Assembly: GCA_025927665.1 (NCBI GenBank) | Contig: JAICKZ010000172.1 | Location: 1 to 7,004 of the forward strand | DNA length: 7,004 nt | Reading direction: 5' to 3' | From: Steroidobacteraceae bacterium | Lineage (GTDB): Bacteria; Pseudomonadota; Gammaproteobacteria; Steroidobacterales; Steroidobacteraceae | Shown here: piece by piece, positions 1 through 6,654 of the stretch | Numbering within the stretch: position 1 is the first letter of the stretch | Layout: each line of letters starts with the position of its first letter | The notes under the pieces: model-generated | Told to the model about the DNA's origin: nothing | What the model saw: only the letters and a program-made list of their open reading frames with translations | The model's database searches: none | Made by a program: the position numbers and the translations under genes

Positions 1-241
1 AGAAGCTGTTGGCGCGCAAGAAGAGTTCGATCGGATTGCAGGTCAGGCAGATATCAGCGATGTACTGACAGTATCGATCCTTGCTTCTTCCTTTATTGAT
101 GATAAAGATGTCGATCTGGAATTGAATATGCAAGGCGTGCGTGGCTTCTCTCGCCTTGGTCTTAATAACGATAAGTTTCGTTTTATCATGAGCGATTGCG
201 TAGAAGAAATTTCTGCACTGCGTTCCGCATTGGGAACGTGA
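1..241 (+). CDS. C-terminal fragment of an unrecognised protein (79 codons visible)
   Basis: An open frame starting at base 2 runs without a stop to TGA at 239-241, and its start lies left of the window. The visible tail is acidic and soluble-looking. It has a short hydrophobic stretch (VLTVSILASSF) followed by an Asp-rich segment (IDDKDVDLEL), then FSRLGLNNDKFRF and a helical end (CVEEISALRSALGT). No membrane segment, metal-binding cluster or catalytic motif is visible. I do not recognise the family and assign no function. The frame looks genuinely coding, because amino-acid composition is balanced and acidic and hydrophobic residues alternate as in a folded domain. The overlapping opposite-strand frame (43-330) lacks this character. 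The gene is convergent with mutS and abuts it exactly, so it probably ends without a dedicated intergenic terminator. Confidence 0.75.
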   Translation, partial: EAVGAQEEFDRIAGQADISDVLTVSILASSFIDDKDVDLELNMQGVRGFSRLGLNNDKFRFIMSDCVEEISALRSALGT

Positions 242-2818
242 TCAAATATCCGCCAACTGTCGCAGTCGATACAATGTATCCAGTGCTTCTCGTGGCGTGA
301 GTGTATCGGGATCGGTTTTGCGCAGTTCAATCAAGACTTCATGTTCAGCAGATTCAACCGAGGTTTCGAGTAACAGCTCTTGTTGTTGATGGGTTGATTG
401 TGCGTGCGAAGCATGTCGTTCCAATTCTCTTAAGTACTGGCGCGCTGCATGAATCACTTTGGGTGGAACACCAGCAAGTGCTGCCACCTGCAATCCATAA
501 CTTTGATTGGCGGGACCTTCTTTTACGGTGTGCAGAAAAATCAATTGCTCACCATGTTCTGTGGCATCCAGATGTACATTGACGCATCCATCAATTTCAT
601 TCGCCAATGAAGTGAGTTCAAAGTAATGGGTGGCAAATAAGGTGAACGCACGAATGTGCTTTGCAATATGCATTGCGCAGGCCCATGCAAGCGATAATCC
701 ATCATAGGTACTGGTGCCACGGCCGATCTCATCCATCAATACCAGACTGTTGGCAGTGGCATTATTCAAGATATTGGCTGCTTCAGTCATTTCCAACATG
801 AAAGTTGAACGACCACCTGCCAGATCGTCCGACGCGCCGATACGTGTAAAGATACGATCAATCGAACCTACACGTGCTGACTTTGCAGGTACGAAGCTGC
901 CAATCCGTGCCATCAATACAATCAACGCACTCTGCCGCATGAAAGTTGATTTACCACCCATGTTGGGACCGGTGATTACTAACATGCGACGCGCGGCAGT
1001 TAATTGCAGATCGTTGGGTACAAACGGTTGTGAGATGAATGTTTCCACCACCGGATGGCGACCAGCTTCAATTTCGATTACGGTGTCATCACTTAATTGC
1101 GGGCGCACATAATTTAACGTGATGGCACGTTCGGCCAAATTACACAGCACATCCAATTGTGCCAATGCTGCTGCGCTTTGTTGCAACAGTGAAAGTTGCG
1201 CAATCAATTGTTCGAGTAGCTCATTATATAATTCCTTTTCACGTGCCAGTGCTTTATCGCGCGCGCCGAGTACTTTGTCTTCAAAGGATTTTAGTTCTGG
1301 AGTGATATAACGTTCAGCATTGCGCACGGTTTGCCTGCGTACATATTCAACCGGTACACGTGCTGCATGAGTGATGCCGATCTCAATGAAGTATCCTTGC
1401 ACGCGGTTATAGCCAATCTTTAGGGTGTTAATACCAGTGCGTTCACGCTCGCGGTTTTCCATATCTAACAAATATTGATCGCCGTGCTCACTGATCTGAC
1501 GCAATTCGTCCAACTCGTTGTCGTAACCTGTTGCAATTACATTGCCTTCACGTAGCAACGCAGGCGGTACTTCAATAATCGCTTTATGCAACAGCTGTTG
1601 AACAAGCGGATGAGTGCTCGCTTGAATTTTTAATGTTTGCAGTAAAGGCGAATCTTGATCTTGCAGCAATGTCTGCAACTCAGGGAGTAAACTCAGCGCA
1701 TTGCGTAGTTGTGCGAGATCTCGAGGTCGGGCGGACTTCAATGCGATGCGCGCCAAACAACGTTCAATATCACCAACTTGCTTTAGTAATTCTGTAATCG
1801 GTTCGTGACAACGCGAATTAATCAATGTATCGATTGCATGCAGTCGTTGCGCAACGATGGTTTGTGTACGTAATGGACGATGAATCCAACGCCGCAATTC
1901 GCGGCCGCCCATCGCAGTGGCAGTGCGATCCAGCACGCCAGCGAGTGTACATTCAGGGCGATCACTTAAACTCACATCCAGTTCAAGATTGCGTCGTGTT
2001 GCCGCATCGAGCAGCACAGCGTCACTACGGATCTCAACTTGTAAACCACGTAAATGAGGCAATGCGGATTTTTGTGTGACGCGCACATAGTGCATCAAAC
2101 AACCTGCGGCACGTATTGCCATGGGCAATTGATCACAACCAAAGCCCGTCAAATCGCGGGTACCAAATTGTTCACACAGTGCGCGCTGTGCCGCGTCCAG
2201 ATCAAAGTGCCAAAGTGGACGTTCATGCGTATTGATATTCAATCCCGCGAGTGAAGTTTGTTCGCTAATCAACAACTCTGCCGGACGTAGTCGTTCCAAT
2301 TCACTGAACAATGCCTCATCACCTTGCGATTGCATGACTTGAAAACGGCCGCTGGATAATTCAAGCCAGGCAAGACCAAAGGCATTGTTATCTTTGATCA
2401 AGGCAGCGAGCAAACTACTACGACGTTCTTCGAGCAAGGCTTCGTCAGTTAAGGTTCCTGGTGTGACAATGCGCACCACTTGACGATCAACCGGACCTTT
2501 GGCACTTCCCTTAATTTGGGATGGATCGTTTACTTGTTCGCACAATGCAACGGATTCACCTTTACGAACTAAGCGCGCGAGATACGTTTCCATGCTGTGA
2601 TATGGAACGCCTGCCATGGGAATGGGTTGTCCCGCAGATAGACCGCGCGACGTCAAGGTGATGTCGAGTAAACGTGCTGCTCGCTTGGCATCATCAAAAA
2701 ATAATTCGTAGAAATCGCCCATGCGATAAAACAACAATACTTCGGGATGTTGCGCTTTAATGCGCAAGTATTGCTGCATGGCAGGCGTGTGCATGGAATA
2801 GTCGGGTTCAGCATTCAT
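242..2818 (-). CDS. mutS: DNA mismatch repair protein MutS
   Basis: MutS binds base mismatches and small insertion/deletion loops in new DNA and, with ATP, recruits MutL to start methyl-directed or general mismatch repair. The product is 858 aa, close to E. coli MutS (853 aa), and appears intact. The mismatch-reading Phe-X-Glu motif is in GDFYELF (F36, E38). The connector and lever regions follow, and the clamp region contains GYNRVQGYFIEI (about residues 469-480). The ATPase domain has Walker A GPNMGGKST (617-625), a signature region around GASDDLAGGRSTFMLEM (about 661-677), Walker B LVLMDEIGRGTS (D696, E697) and an H-loop FATHYFEL (H731). Near the C-terminus, QQELLL (about 813-818) resembles a sliding-clamp binding motif. 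DTLTPREAL holds the Asp/Arg pair (D838, R843) matching the E. coli tetramerisation residues. I chose the ATG at 2816-2818, not the GTG at 2825-2827, because AAGGG lies about 8 bases before the ATG and the numbering then matches E. coli F36/E38. It lies downstream of bamD in the same direction. Confidence 0.98.
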   Translation of the reverse strand: MNAEPDYSMHTPAMQQYLRIKAQHPEVLLFYRMGDFYELFFDDAKRAARLLDITLTSRGLSAGQPIPMAGVPYHSMETYLARLVRKGESVALCEQVNDPSQIKGSAKGPVDRQVVRIVTPGTLTDEALLEERRSSLLAALIKDNNAFGLAWLELSSGRFQVMQSQGDEALFSELERLRPAELLISEQTSLAGLNINTHERPLWHFDLDAAQRALCEQFGTRDLTGFGCDQLPMAIRAAGCLMHYVRVTQKSALPHLRGLQVEIRSDAVLLDAATRRNLELDVSLSDRPECTLAGVLDRTATAMGGRELRRWIHRPLRTQTIVAQRLHAIDTLINSRCHEPITELLKQVGDIERCLARIALKSARPRDLAQLRNALSLLPELQTLLQDQDSPLLQTLKIQASTHPLVQQLLHKAIIEVPPALLREGNVIATGYDNELDELRQISEHGDQYLLDMENRERERTGINTLKIGYNRVQGYFIEIGITHAARVPVEYVRRQTVRNAERYITPELKSFEDKVLGARDKALAREKELYNELLEQLIAQLSLLQQSAAALAQLDVLCNLAERAITLNYVRPQLSDDTVIEIEAGRHPVVETFISQPFVPNDLQLTAARRMLVITGPNMGGKSTFMRQSALIVLMARIGSFVPAKSARVGSIDRIFTRIGASDDLAGGRSTFMLEMTEAANILNNATANSLVLMDEIGRGTSTYDGLSLAWACAMHIAKHIRAFTLFATHYFELTSLANEIDGCVNVHLDATEHGEQLIFLHTVKEGPANQSYGLQVAALAGVPPKVIHAARQYLRELERHASHAQSTHQQQELLLETSVESAEHEVLIELRKTDPDTLTPREALDTLYRLRQLADI

Positions 2819-2823
2819 CACAG

Positions 2824-2832
2824 CCACCCTTC
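2824..2832 (-). promoter_or_regulatory. Ribosome binding site of mutS
   Basis: Read on the minus strand, AAGGG lies roughly 8 bases upstream of the ATG at 2816-2818. It directly abuts the alternative GTG at 2825-2827, leaving no usable spacing for that codon. This decides the start in favour of the ATG. A second in-frame GTG at 2819-2821 is also too close. Confidence 0.6.
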
Positions 2833-2876
2833 ATCAGCAACTGTCGTCTATCACGCTTGACATTGTCCGCAATGAG

Positions 2877-3632
2877 TTACTGCTGCGCAGGAAAATTCAG
2901 CGCCAGTACTTCAGCGGTCTTCGTGGCTTGGTCTTTCATGCCCAAGTAATCGTAGGAATCACGCGAAATTTCCAATGCTTGTTTGATGGCAGGTGCACCA
3001 TCATAGTTTTCGATCGCATAACGCGTACGATCCAGTGCAGCAACATAGGCGCCGCGATTGAAATAGTAGCGGGCAACAAATACTTCATAGGTTGCCAATC
3101 GGTTACGCAGGAAAATCATGCGTTGTCGAGCATCGGCTGCATAAGGGCTGTCTGGAAAGCGTTGTACCAATACCTGGAATGCTTGAAACGAAGAGCGTGA
3201 ATTCGAAGGTGGACGTTTTGCCAGACTGACGCGAAACCACCTTTCCAGGAAATTTCGCTCCGGATCAAAATTGGTAAGACCTTTTACGTAGTAAGCATAG
3301 TCAACACGTGGATGCGAAGGGTTTTCACGAATGAACTGCTCTGCAAGGTCAATACAGCTTTCACGGGCGCCAGATTTGTAATACGCATACATCAGATCCA
3401 GTTGTCCCTGACGACTGACATTGCTGAATGGAAAGCGTGTAACCAAGCGCTCGTAGCTTTTGATGGCAAGGCCATAGTCGTTGCTGTCCAGGCGATGTTT
3501 GGCTTGATCGTAAAGCTCATCCGCATTGGTGGGTGGTTTATCAAAAAAACTGACGCAACCACTCATTGACGTGGCAACCAATAGTGCGGCGCACAGAGCA
3601 AGGAACTTACGTTGTAGAGGGCGAAATAGCAT
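2877..3632 (-). CDS. bamD: Outer membrane protein assembly factor BamD (lipoprotein)
   Basis: BamD (YfiO/ComL) is the essential lipoprotein of the BAM complex. It sits on the periplasmic face of the outer membrane and works with BamA to fold beta-barrel proteins. The product is 251 aa (E. coli 245). It starts with a lipoprotein signal: basic n-region (R4, R8, K9), a hydrophobic core, and a lipobox SMSGC giving lipidated Cys26. Met at the -3 position is less common than Leu but tolerated. The mature part is a chain of TPR-like helical pairs. The first covers about residues 38-66 (ELYDQAKHRL ... ERLVTRFP). A later one is SSFQAFQVLVQRFPDSPYA (148-166), followed by the typical RMIFLRNRLATYEVFVARYY block (171-190) and GAYVAALDR (194-202). 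The ATG at 3630-3632 is chosen because it begins the signal peptide. The frame extends to a TTG at 3701, but that extension would precede the signal and overlap the likely promoter. No strong Shine-Dalgarno is seen. It is divergent from rluD and precedes mutS by 58 bp. Confidence 0.96.
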   Translation of the reverse strand: MLFRPLQRKFLALCAALLVATSMSGCVSFFDKPPTNADELYDQAKHRLDSNDYGLAIKSYERLVTRFPFSNVSRQGQLDLMYAYYKSGARESCIDLAEQFIRENPSHPRVDYAYYVKGLTNFDPERNFLERWFRVSLAKRPPSNSRSSFQAFQVLVQRFPDSPYAADARQRMIFLRNRLATYEVFVARYYFNRGAYVAALDRTRYAIENYDGAPAIKQALEISRDSYDYLGMKDQATKTAEVLALNFPAQQ

Positions 3633-3679
3633 GGTTTTGATTGTTAACGTCAATGAGAAAAGCTGGTCACAAGACAGCA

Positions 3680-3708
3680 AGTATACCCATGGTACGGACA
3701 ATTGTGAG
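3680..3708 (-). promoter_or_regulatory. Candidate sigma70-type promoter for bamD
   Basis: On the minus strand, TATACT (bases 3680-3685, five of six consensus matches) is preceded by a 17-base spacer and CTCACA (3703-3708, four of six). This predicts a start near 3673 and a leader of about 40 bases before the bamD ATG at 3632. Spacing is ideal, but the -35 is only moderate. No comparably good match was found for rluD on the other strand. The call rests on consensus matching by eye. Confidence 0.45.
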
Positions 3709-3764
3709 TTAAAAGCTTGGAAGGTTAGTGGCGACAGGCGTTGCGTTGTAGTATGCGCGCTCCC

Positions 3765-3768
3765 GGAG
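3765..3768 (+). promoter_or_regulatory. Possible ribosome binding site of rluD, inside a small palindrome
   Basis: GGAG lies about 14 bases before the preferred rluD ATG at 3783, which is longer than ideal. It forms part of the palindrome GCTCCCGGAGC (3759-3769), which could fold into a 4-bp stem with a 3-base loop and partly hide the site. The alternative ATG at 3753 has no better Shine-Dalgarno. The weak site leaves the rluD start somewhat open. Confidence 0.3.
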
Positions 3769-3782
3769 CTTCCAACATCCCC

Positions 3783-4751
3783 ATGCCAACCAAGAAAATC
3801 AAACCCATCGCCATTGTTGTTCCCACTGAATTCACCGGCCAGCGACTGGATCAGGTGCTTGCAACACTACTACCTGAATACTCGCGTACGCGGTTAAAGA
3901 GCTGGATTGAAGCAGGTCATGTTCAAGTGGACGGCAAGCAATGGCGTCCGCGTGATACGGTGCTTGGCGAGGAAAAGATATCAGTCTCGCCCATCATGGA
4001 AGTCGATCAGCGAGTTCAGCCTGAGGAAATAGAACTTAAAATTGTGCATGAAGATAAGGATCTGCTGGTTGTCAATAAGCCACCGGGATTGGTGGTTCAC
4101 CCAGGAGCTGGCAATCCGCGAGGCACGCTACAAAATGCTTTATTGCACTACGACAAAAAGCTCGCGGTGTTACCTCGAGCCGGATTGGTACATCGCATCG
4201 ACAAAGATACCAGCGGCTTGCTTGTCATCGCGCGCACCTTGGCTGCGCATACTGCTTTGACGACAATGATTGAAGGCCATGAAGTGCAGCGTCACTATGA
4301 AGCCGTGTGTGTGGGAGTGATGACAGCTGGCGGTACAATTGATGCGCCTATCGGTCGTCATCCGGTGGATCGTGTCAAGATGAGCATTCGTTCCAATGGA
4401 CGCGAAGCCATTACACATTATCGAGTAATCAAACGATTTCGTGCGCATACCCATGTCAGCTTGCAATTGGAAACGGGACGCACTCACCAGATTCGAGTGC
4501 ATCTTGCACATGTCGGTTATCCGATTGTGGGTGACACGGTATATGGCAGGCGCTTGCTTATTCCTAAGGGCGCCAAAGAAAAAGTGGCTACGACATTGCG
4601 CAATTTTCACCGCCAAGCTTTGCATGCCGCCAAACTAGAATTCACTCATCCAATTACGCACAAAGCCATCTCGTGCAAAGCCTCGATGCCTGCAGACATG
4701 AAACAATTGATTAAAATGCTGGAGGTTGATTTCAAGGAACAAGGATCATGA
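3783..4751 (+). CDS. rluD: 23S rRNA pseudouridine synthase RluD
   Basis: RluD isomerises three uridines in helix 69 of 23S rRNA (positions 1911, 1915 and 1917 in E. coli) to pseudouridine, aiding 50S maturation and translation termination. The product is 322 aa (E. coli 326). An N-terminal S4 RNA-binding domain begins at GQRLDQVLATLLPEYSRTRL (19-38). The catalytic domain has NKPPGLVVHPG (98-108) and the signature HRIDKDTSGLLV (137-148), whose catalytic aspartate is D140. The conserved LETGRTHQIRVH (229-240) and YPIVGDTVYG (246-255) follow. The frame is open back to a TTG at 3741 and an ATG at 3753. I prefer the ATG at 3783 because the distance from it to the QRLDQ motif is nearly the same as in E. 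coli RluD. RluD, and not RluA or RluC, is supported by its length, its S4 domain and its position divergent from bamD and upstream of pgeF. It overlaps pgeF by four bases. Confidence 0.95.
   Translation: MPTKKIKPIAIVVPTEFTGQRLDQVLATLLPEYSRTRLKSWIEAGHVQVDGKQWRPRDTVLGEEKISVSPIMEVDQRVQPEEIELKIVHEDKDLLVVNKPPGLVVHPGAGNPRGTLQNALLHYDKKLAVLPRAGLVHRIDKDTSGLLVIARTLAAHTALTTMIEGHEVQRHYEAVCVGVMTAGGTIDAPIGRHPVDRVKMSIRSNGREAITHYRVIKRFRAHTHVSLQLETGRTHQIRVHLAHVGYPIVGDTVYGRRLLIPKGAKEKVATTLRNFHRQALHAAKLEFTHPITHKAISCKASMPADMKQLIKMLEVDFKEQGS
4734..4738 (+). promoter_or_regulatory. Ribosome binding site of pgeF within the end of rluD
   Basis: AAGGA lies nine bases before the pgeF ATG at 4748, inside the rluD coding sequence. 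A second AAGGA at 4741-4745 is too close to the start to be the main site. With the ATGA overlap at 4748-4751, this suggests pgeF is translated by re-initiation or coupling after rluD. Confidence 0.6.
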
Positions 4752-5503
4752 TCAGATCGCACAATGGATTGACATGGATACAACCCGACTGGCCAGCGCC
4801 CGTCAACGTAGGTGCCGCATCGACATTACGAAGTGGTGGTGTGAGCACGGCGCCATTCAATAGCCTTAATCTCGCATTACACGTGAATGATGATATCGAA
4901 GCGGTATTAGAAAATCGTCATCGCGTTGCAGAGGCGTTGCACTTACCCAGTGAACCTTGCTGGTTGCAACAAGTGCATGGAACGCAAATTGTTTCTATCA
5001 AATCTTATAACGAACCGCCGATTGCCGATGCCAGTTTTACCACTCAACCAGGACAGGTCTGTGCGGTAATGACTGCCGATTGTCTTCCGGTTTTATTTTG
5101 CACGTATGCCGGTGATCGTGTTGCAGCCGCACATGCAGGTTGGCGAGGATTGGTAAGTGGTATTTTGGAATCTACTGTCAAAGCATTGAACGTACCAGGA
5201 TCATCATTGATGGCCTGGTTGGGTCCGGCCATTAGCCAAAATAAATTTGAAGTGGGTGATGAAGTGATGGCTGCGTTTACTGCTCGTAACCCAAAAAATA
5301 TCCAATGCTTTACACGTAATGATAATAAACGTTGGCAAGCGGATATTTATGCATTGGCGCGACTGGAATTACAGCAATTGGGTGTGCACGACATATTCGC
5401 TAATGTTGGGTGCACAGTGGCTGATGCATCACATTTTTTTTCCTATCGACGCGATGGTCAAACCGGACGTATGGCGAGTATGATCTGGCTGCAACCGCAG
5501 TGA
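4748..5503 (+). CDS. pgeF: PgeF / YfiH family protein (LACC1-like, multicopper-polyphenol-oxidase fold)
   Basis: This is a 251 aa member of the YfiH/YlmD/LACC1 family. Members were first described as laccase-like polyphenol oxidases. They have since been linked to purine nucleoside phosphorylase/adenosine deaminase-type chemistry and, in E. coli PgeF, to peptidoglycan editing that prevents misincorporation of L-Ser in the muropeptide. The three active-site or zinc-ligand residues of the family are present: His77 in LQQVHG, Cys112 in MTADCLPVLFC, and His129 in AAAHAGWRG. Further family blocks are AWLGPAISQNKFEVGDEV (156-173) and DASHFFSYRRDGQTGR (226-241). The length is normal and no residue is missing. 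It starts at ATG 4748, overlapping the rluD stop (ATGA), and is almost certainly in one operon with rluD. Family membership is secure. The exact physiological substrate cannot be read from sequence. Confidence 0.95.
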   Translation: MIRSHNGLTWIQPDWPAPVNVGAASTLRSGGVSTAPFNSLNLALHVNDDIEAVLENRHRVAEALHLPSEPCWLQQVHGTQIVSIKSYNEPPIADASFTTQPGQVCAVMTADCLPVLFCTYAGDRVAAAHAGWRGLVSGILESTVKALNVPGSSLMAWLGPAISQNKFEVGDEVMAAFTARNPKNIQCFTRNDNKRWQADIYALARLELQQLGVHDIFANVGCTVADASHFFSYRRDGQTGRMASMIWLQPQ

Positions 5504-5535
5504 TATTTGATACTTCGATCACGATTTACCGCAGC

Positions 5536-5577
5536 TTTGAACCACCATTGGAACTTGTTCCATGGCATCTGTTCAAA
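5536..5577. repeat. Long imperfect inverted repeat (hairpin) between pgeF and the aspartic protease gene
   Basis: The outer arms TTTGAAC (5536-5542) and GTTCAAA (5571-5577) are perfect reverse complements. Inside them lies a second nested stem, CCAT-t-GGAA (5545-5553, with one bulged T) pairing with TTCCATGG (5558-5565) around a CTTG tetraloop. Together they could form about 15 base pairs with a small internal loop. There is no run of T after either side, so it is not a canonical intrinsic terminator. It starts about 33 bases after the pgeF stop and ends about 65 bases before the next start. It could slow or end the rluD-pgeF transcript, stabilise an mRNA end, or be an operator for the next gene. 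The remaining intergenic sequence shows no convincing promoter. Confidence 0.5.
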
Positions 5578-5628
5578 ATGTTGTGCGAGCATAGAGTGAT
5601 TTAATCAATTATCAAATTTGTCGATATC

Positions 5629-5636
5629 GGGGTAGG
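5629..5636 (+). promoter_or_regulatory. Ribosome binding site supporting the 5642 start
   Basis: The purine-rich GGGGTAGG ends five bases before the ATG at 5642. The later in-frame ATG at 5684 is preceded by a pyrimidine- and A-rich stretch without a Shine-Dalgarno-like motif. This favours the longer protein, although both starts leave the lipoprotein signal intact. Confidence 0.45.
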
Positions 5637-5641
5637 CTGGA

Positions 5642-6619
5642 ATGTTCCGGTACACATCGCAACCGTTTATGTGTAACACGTTGATGCAGCGTGTATTGCC
5701 AATACTTTGGCTCGTTGCAACGCTTGATGGTTGCACTACTACACCGAAGCAGCGTATCGCCGCTGAAATGGTAGCTCCGACGGGTATGACCAAGGATGAT
5801 GCGCAATATGCCATTCCTACGCGTAGTGATCGTATTGGCCGAATAGTTGTTCCAGTGACGATCAATGGTCAACCTGATTTCCACCTGATGCTGGATACGG
5901 GCGCAACTCATTCGGTGCTTACCTCCAAGGCCGCGAGTCGTTTACAACTCAATGTCGATGAAGCTTCCATCTCTGCAGTTCAAGGTGTCTTCGGTCAGAT
6001 TGATGCGCATGTGTTGAACATTGATCAATTGCAATCGGGAACTTTGAAATTGCACAATCTGCGAATGCCAGTGATCGATGGATCGGTGGTCTCAGAATTG
6101 GACGGGATTCTGGGCGCTGAAGGGATGGAAGACAAAATCATCACCGCTGATTTTGTGCATGATCGTATTCGCATTGCCGATGCCAGCAGCTTGCACACTA
6201 ATGCATTGTATGCCGTCATCAAGTTTGCATTGGTCTCGCGTCGTCTAGTGGTCGTAGAAGGTATGGTCGGTCGCGTTCCTGTGCGTGCAGTAATCGATAC
6301 TGGCGGTACACAAACATTGGGTAATCTCGCTTTGCTAGAAGCATTAACTAAAACTCATAGAAAACAACAGAGCGCTGACTCAGGAGTAATTGATATCACT
6401 GACAAGCTTGAATATGGAAAATTGTTACTGGCACCCGAAATCAAACTTGGGCCTGCAATCATTAATAACGCAACTATCGTGTTCAGTGATTTTGGTGTCT
6501 TTACTGTGTGGCATCTGGACAAGCGACCCACTTTGTTAATTGGCATGGATGTGCTGGGTCAGTTGGCGGAATTATCGATTAACTATCGTCGCCAGGAACT
6601 ACAGGTGCGCTTACGCTAG
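5642..6619 (+). CDS. Putative lipoprotein with two retropepsin-like aspartic protease lobes (double DTG)
   Basis: This 325 aa protein begins with a signal segment (RVLPILWLVAT) ending in a lipobox LDGC, so the mature protein is probably lipid-anchored at Cys31. Asp before the Gly is unusual. Two aspartic-protease lobes follow. Lobe 1 has FHLMLDTGATHSVL (D85-T86-G87) and ends at the hydrophobic-Gly motif LDGILGAEGM (153-162). Lobe 2 has VRAVIDTGGTQTLGN (D219-T220-G221) and ends at LLIGMDVLG (298-306). A DTG followed about 70-80 residues later by hydrophobic-hydrophobic-Gly is the plan of retropepsin-like bacterial proteases (Pfam Asp_protease/gag-asp_protease type). Two lobes in one chain could give a pepsin-like active site with one Asp from each. 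I chose ATG 5642 because GGGGTAGG lies just upstream. ATG 5684 (start of MQRVLP) would also keep the signal but has no ribosome site. Substrate and physiological role are unknown. It is not a recognised partner of rluD or pgeF and probably has its own promoter or reads through from them. Confidence 0.85.
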   Translation: MFRYTSQPFMCNTLMQRVLPILWLVATLDGCTTTPKQRIAAEMVAPTGMTKDDAQYAIPTRSDRIGRIVVPVTINGQPDFHLMLDTGATHSVLTSKAASRLQLNVDEASISAVQGVFGQIDAHVLNIDQLQSGTLKLHNLRMPVIDGSVVSELDGILGAEGMEDKIITADFVHDRIRIADASSLHTNALYAVIKFALVSRRLVVVEGMVGRVPVRAVIDTGGTQTLGNLALLEALTKTHRKQQSADSGVIDITDKLEYGKLLLAPEIKLGPAIINNATIVFSDFGVFTVWHLDKRPTLLIGMDVLGQLAELSINYRRQELQVRLR

Positions 6620-6654
6620 ATGTTGTAGGCGCGATTTTCAATAACTAAGCTAAT

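Noticed and set aside
43..330. 95-codon open frame on the - strand with paired Cys/His residues (HCIDCDSW)
   Set aside because: It spans the junction of two opposite-strand genes and is antisense to the left gene. The Cys/His spacing does not make a recognisable zinc motif, and its right half lies inside the mutS 3' end.
714..1112. 132-codon open frame on the + strand
   Set aside because: It lies wholly inside mutS, antisense to the ATPase domain region that carries Walker A and the signature motif. Its composition is explained as a shadow of a strongly conserved gene.
2857..2885. TTGACA on the + strand in the bamD-mutS gap, looking like a -35 box
   Set aside because: At 17-base spacing the matching -10 would be CTGCTG, which does not fit. 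It would also drive transcription antisense to bamD.
4170..4625. 151-codon open frame on the - strand
   Set aside because: It lies antisense to the catalytic domain of rluD. It is rich in Cys, His, Met and Ser, with no recognisable domain, as expected for a shadow frame.
5434..5441. Run of eight T within pgeF, a possible slippage or frameshift site
   Set aside because: The frame continues correctly through His-Phe-Phe-Ser into the conserved YRRDGQTGR block, so the gene is intact. A homopolymer alone is not evidence of programmed frameshifting.
6620..6654. Possible bidirectional terminator in the 35-bp gap between the two convergent genes at the right
   Set aside because: I could find no stem of useful length followed by a T-run in either direction, only the short near-palindrome around CTAAGCTAA.
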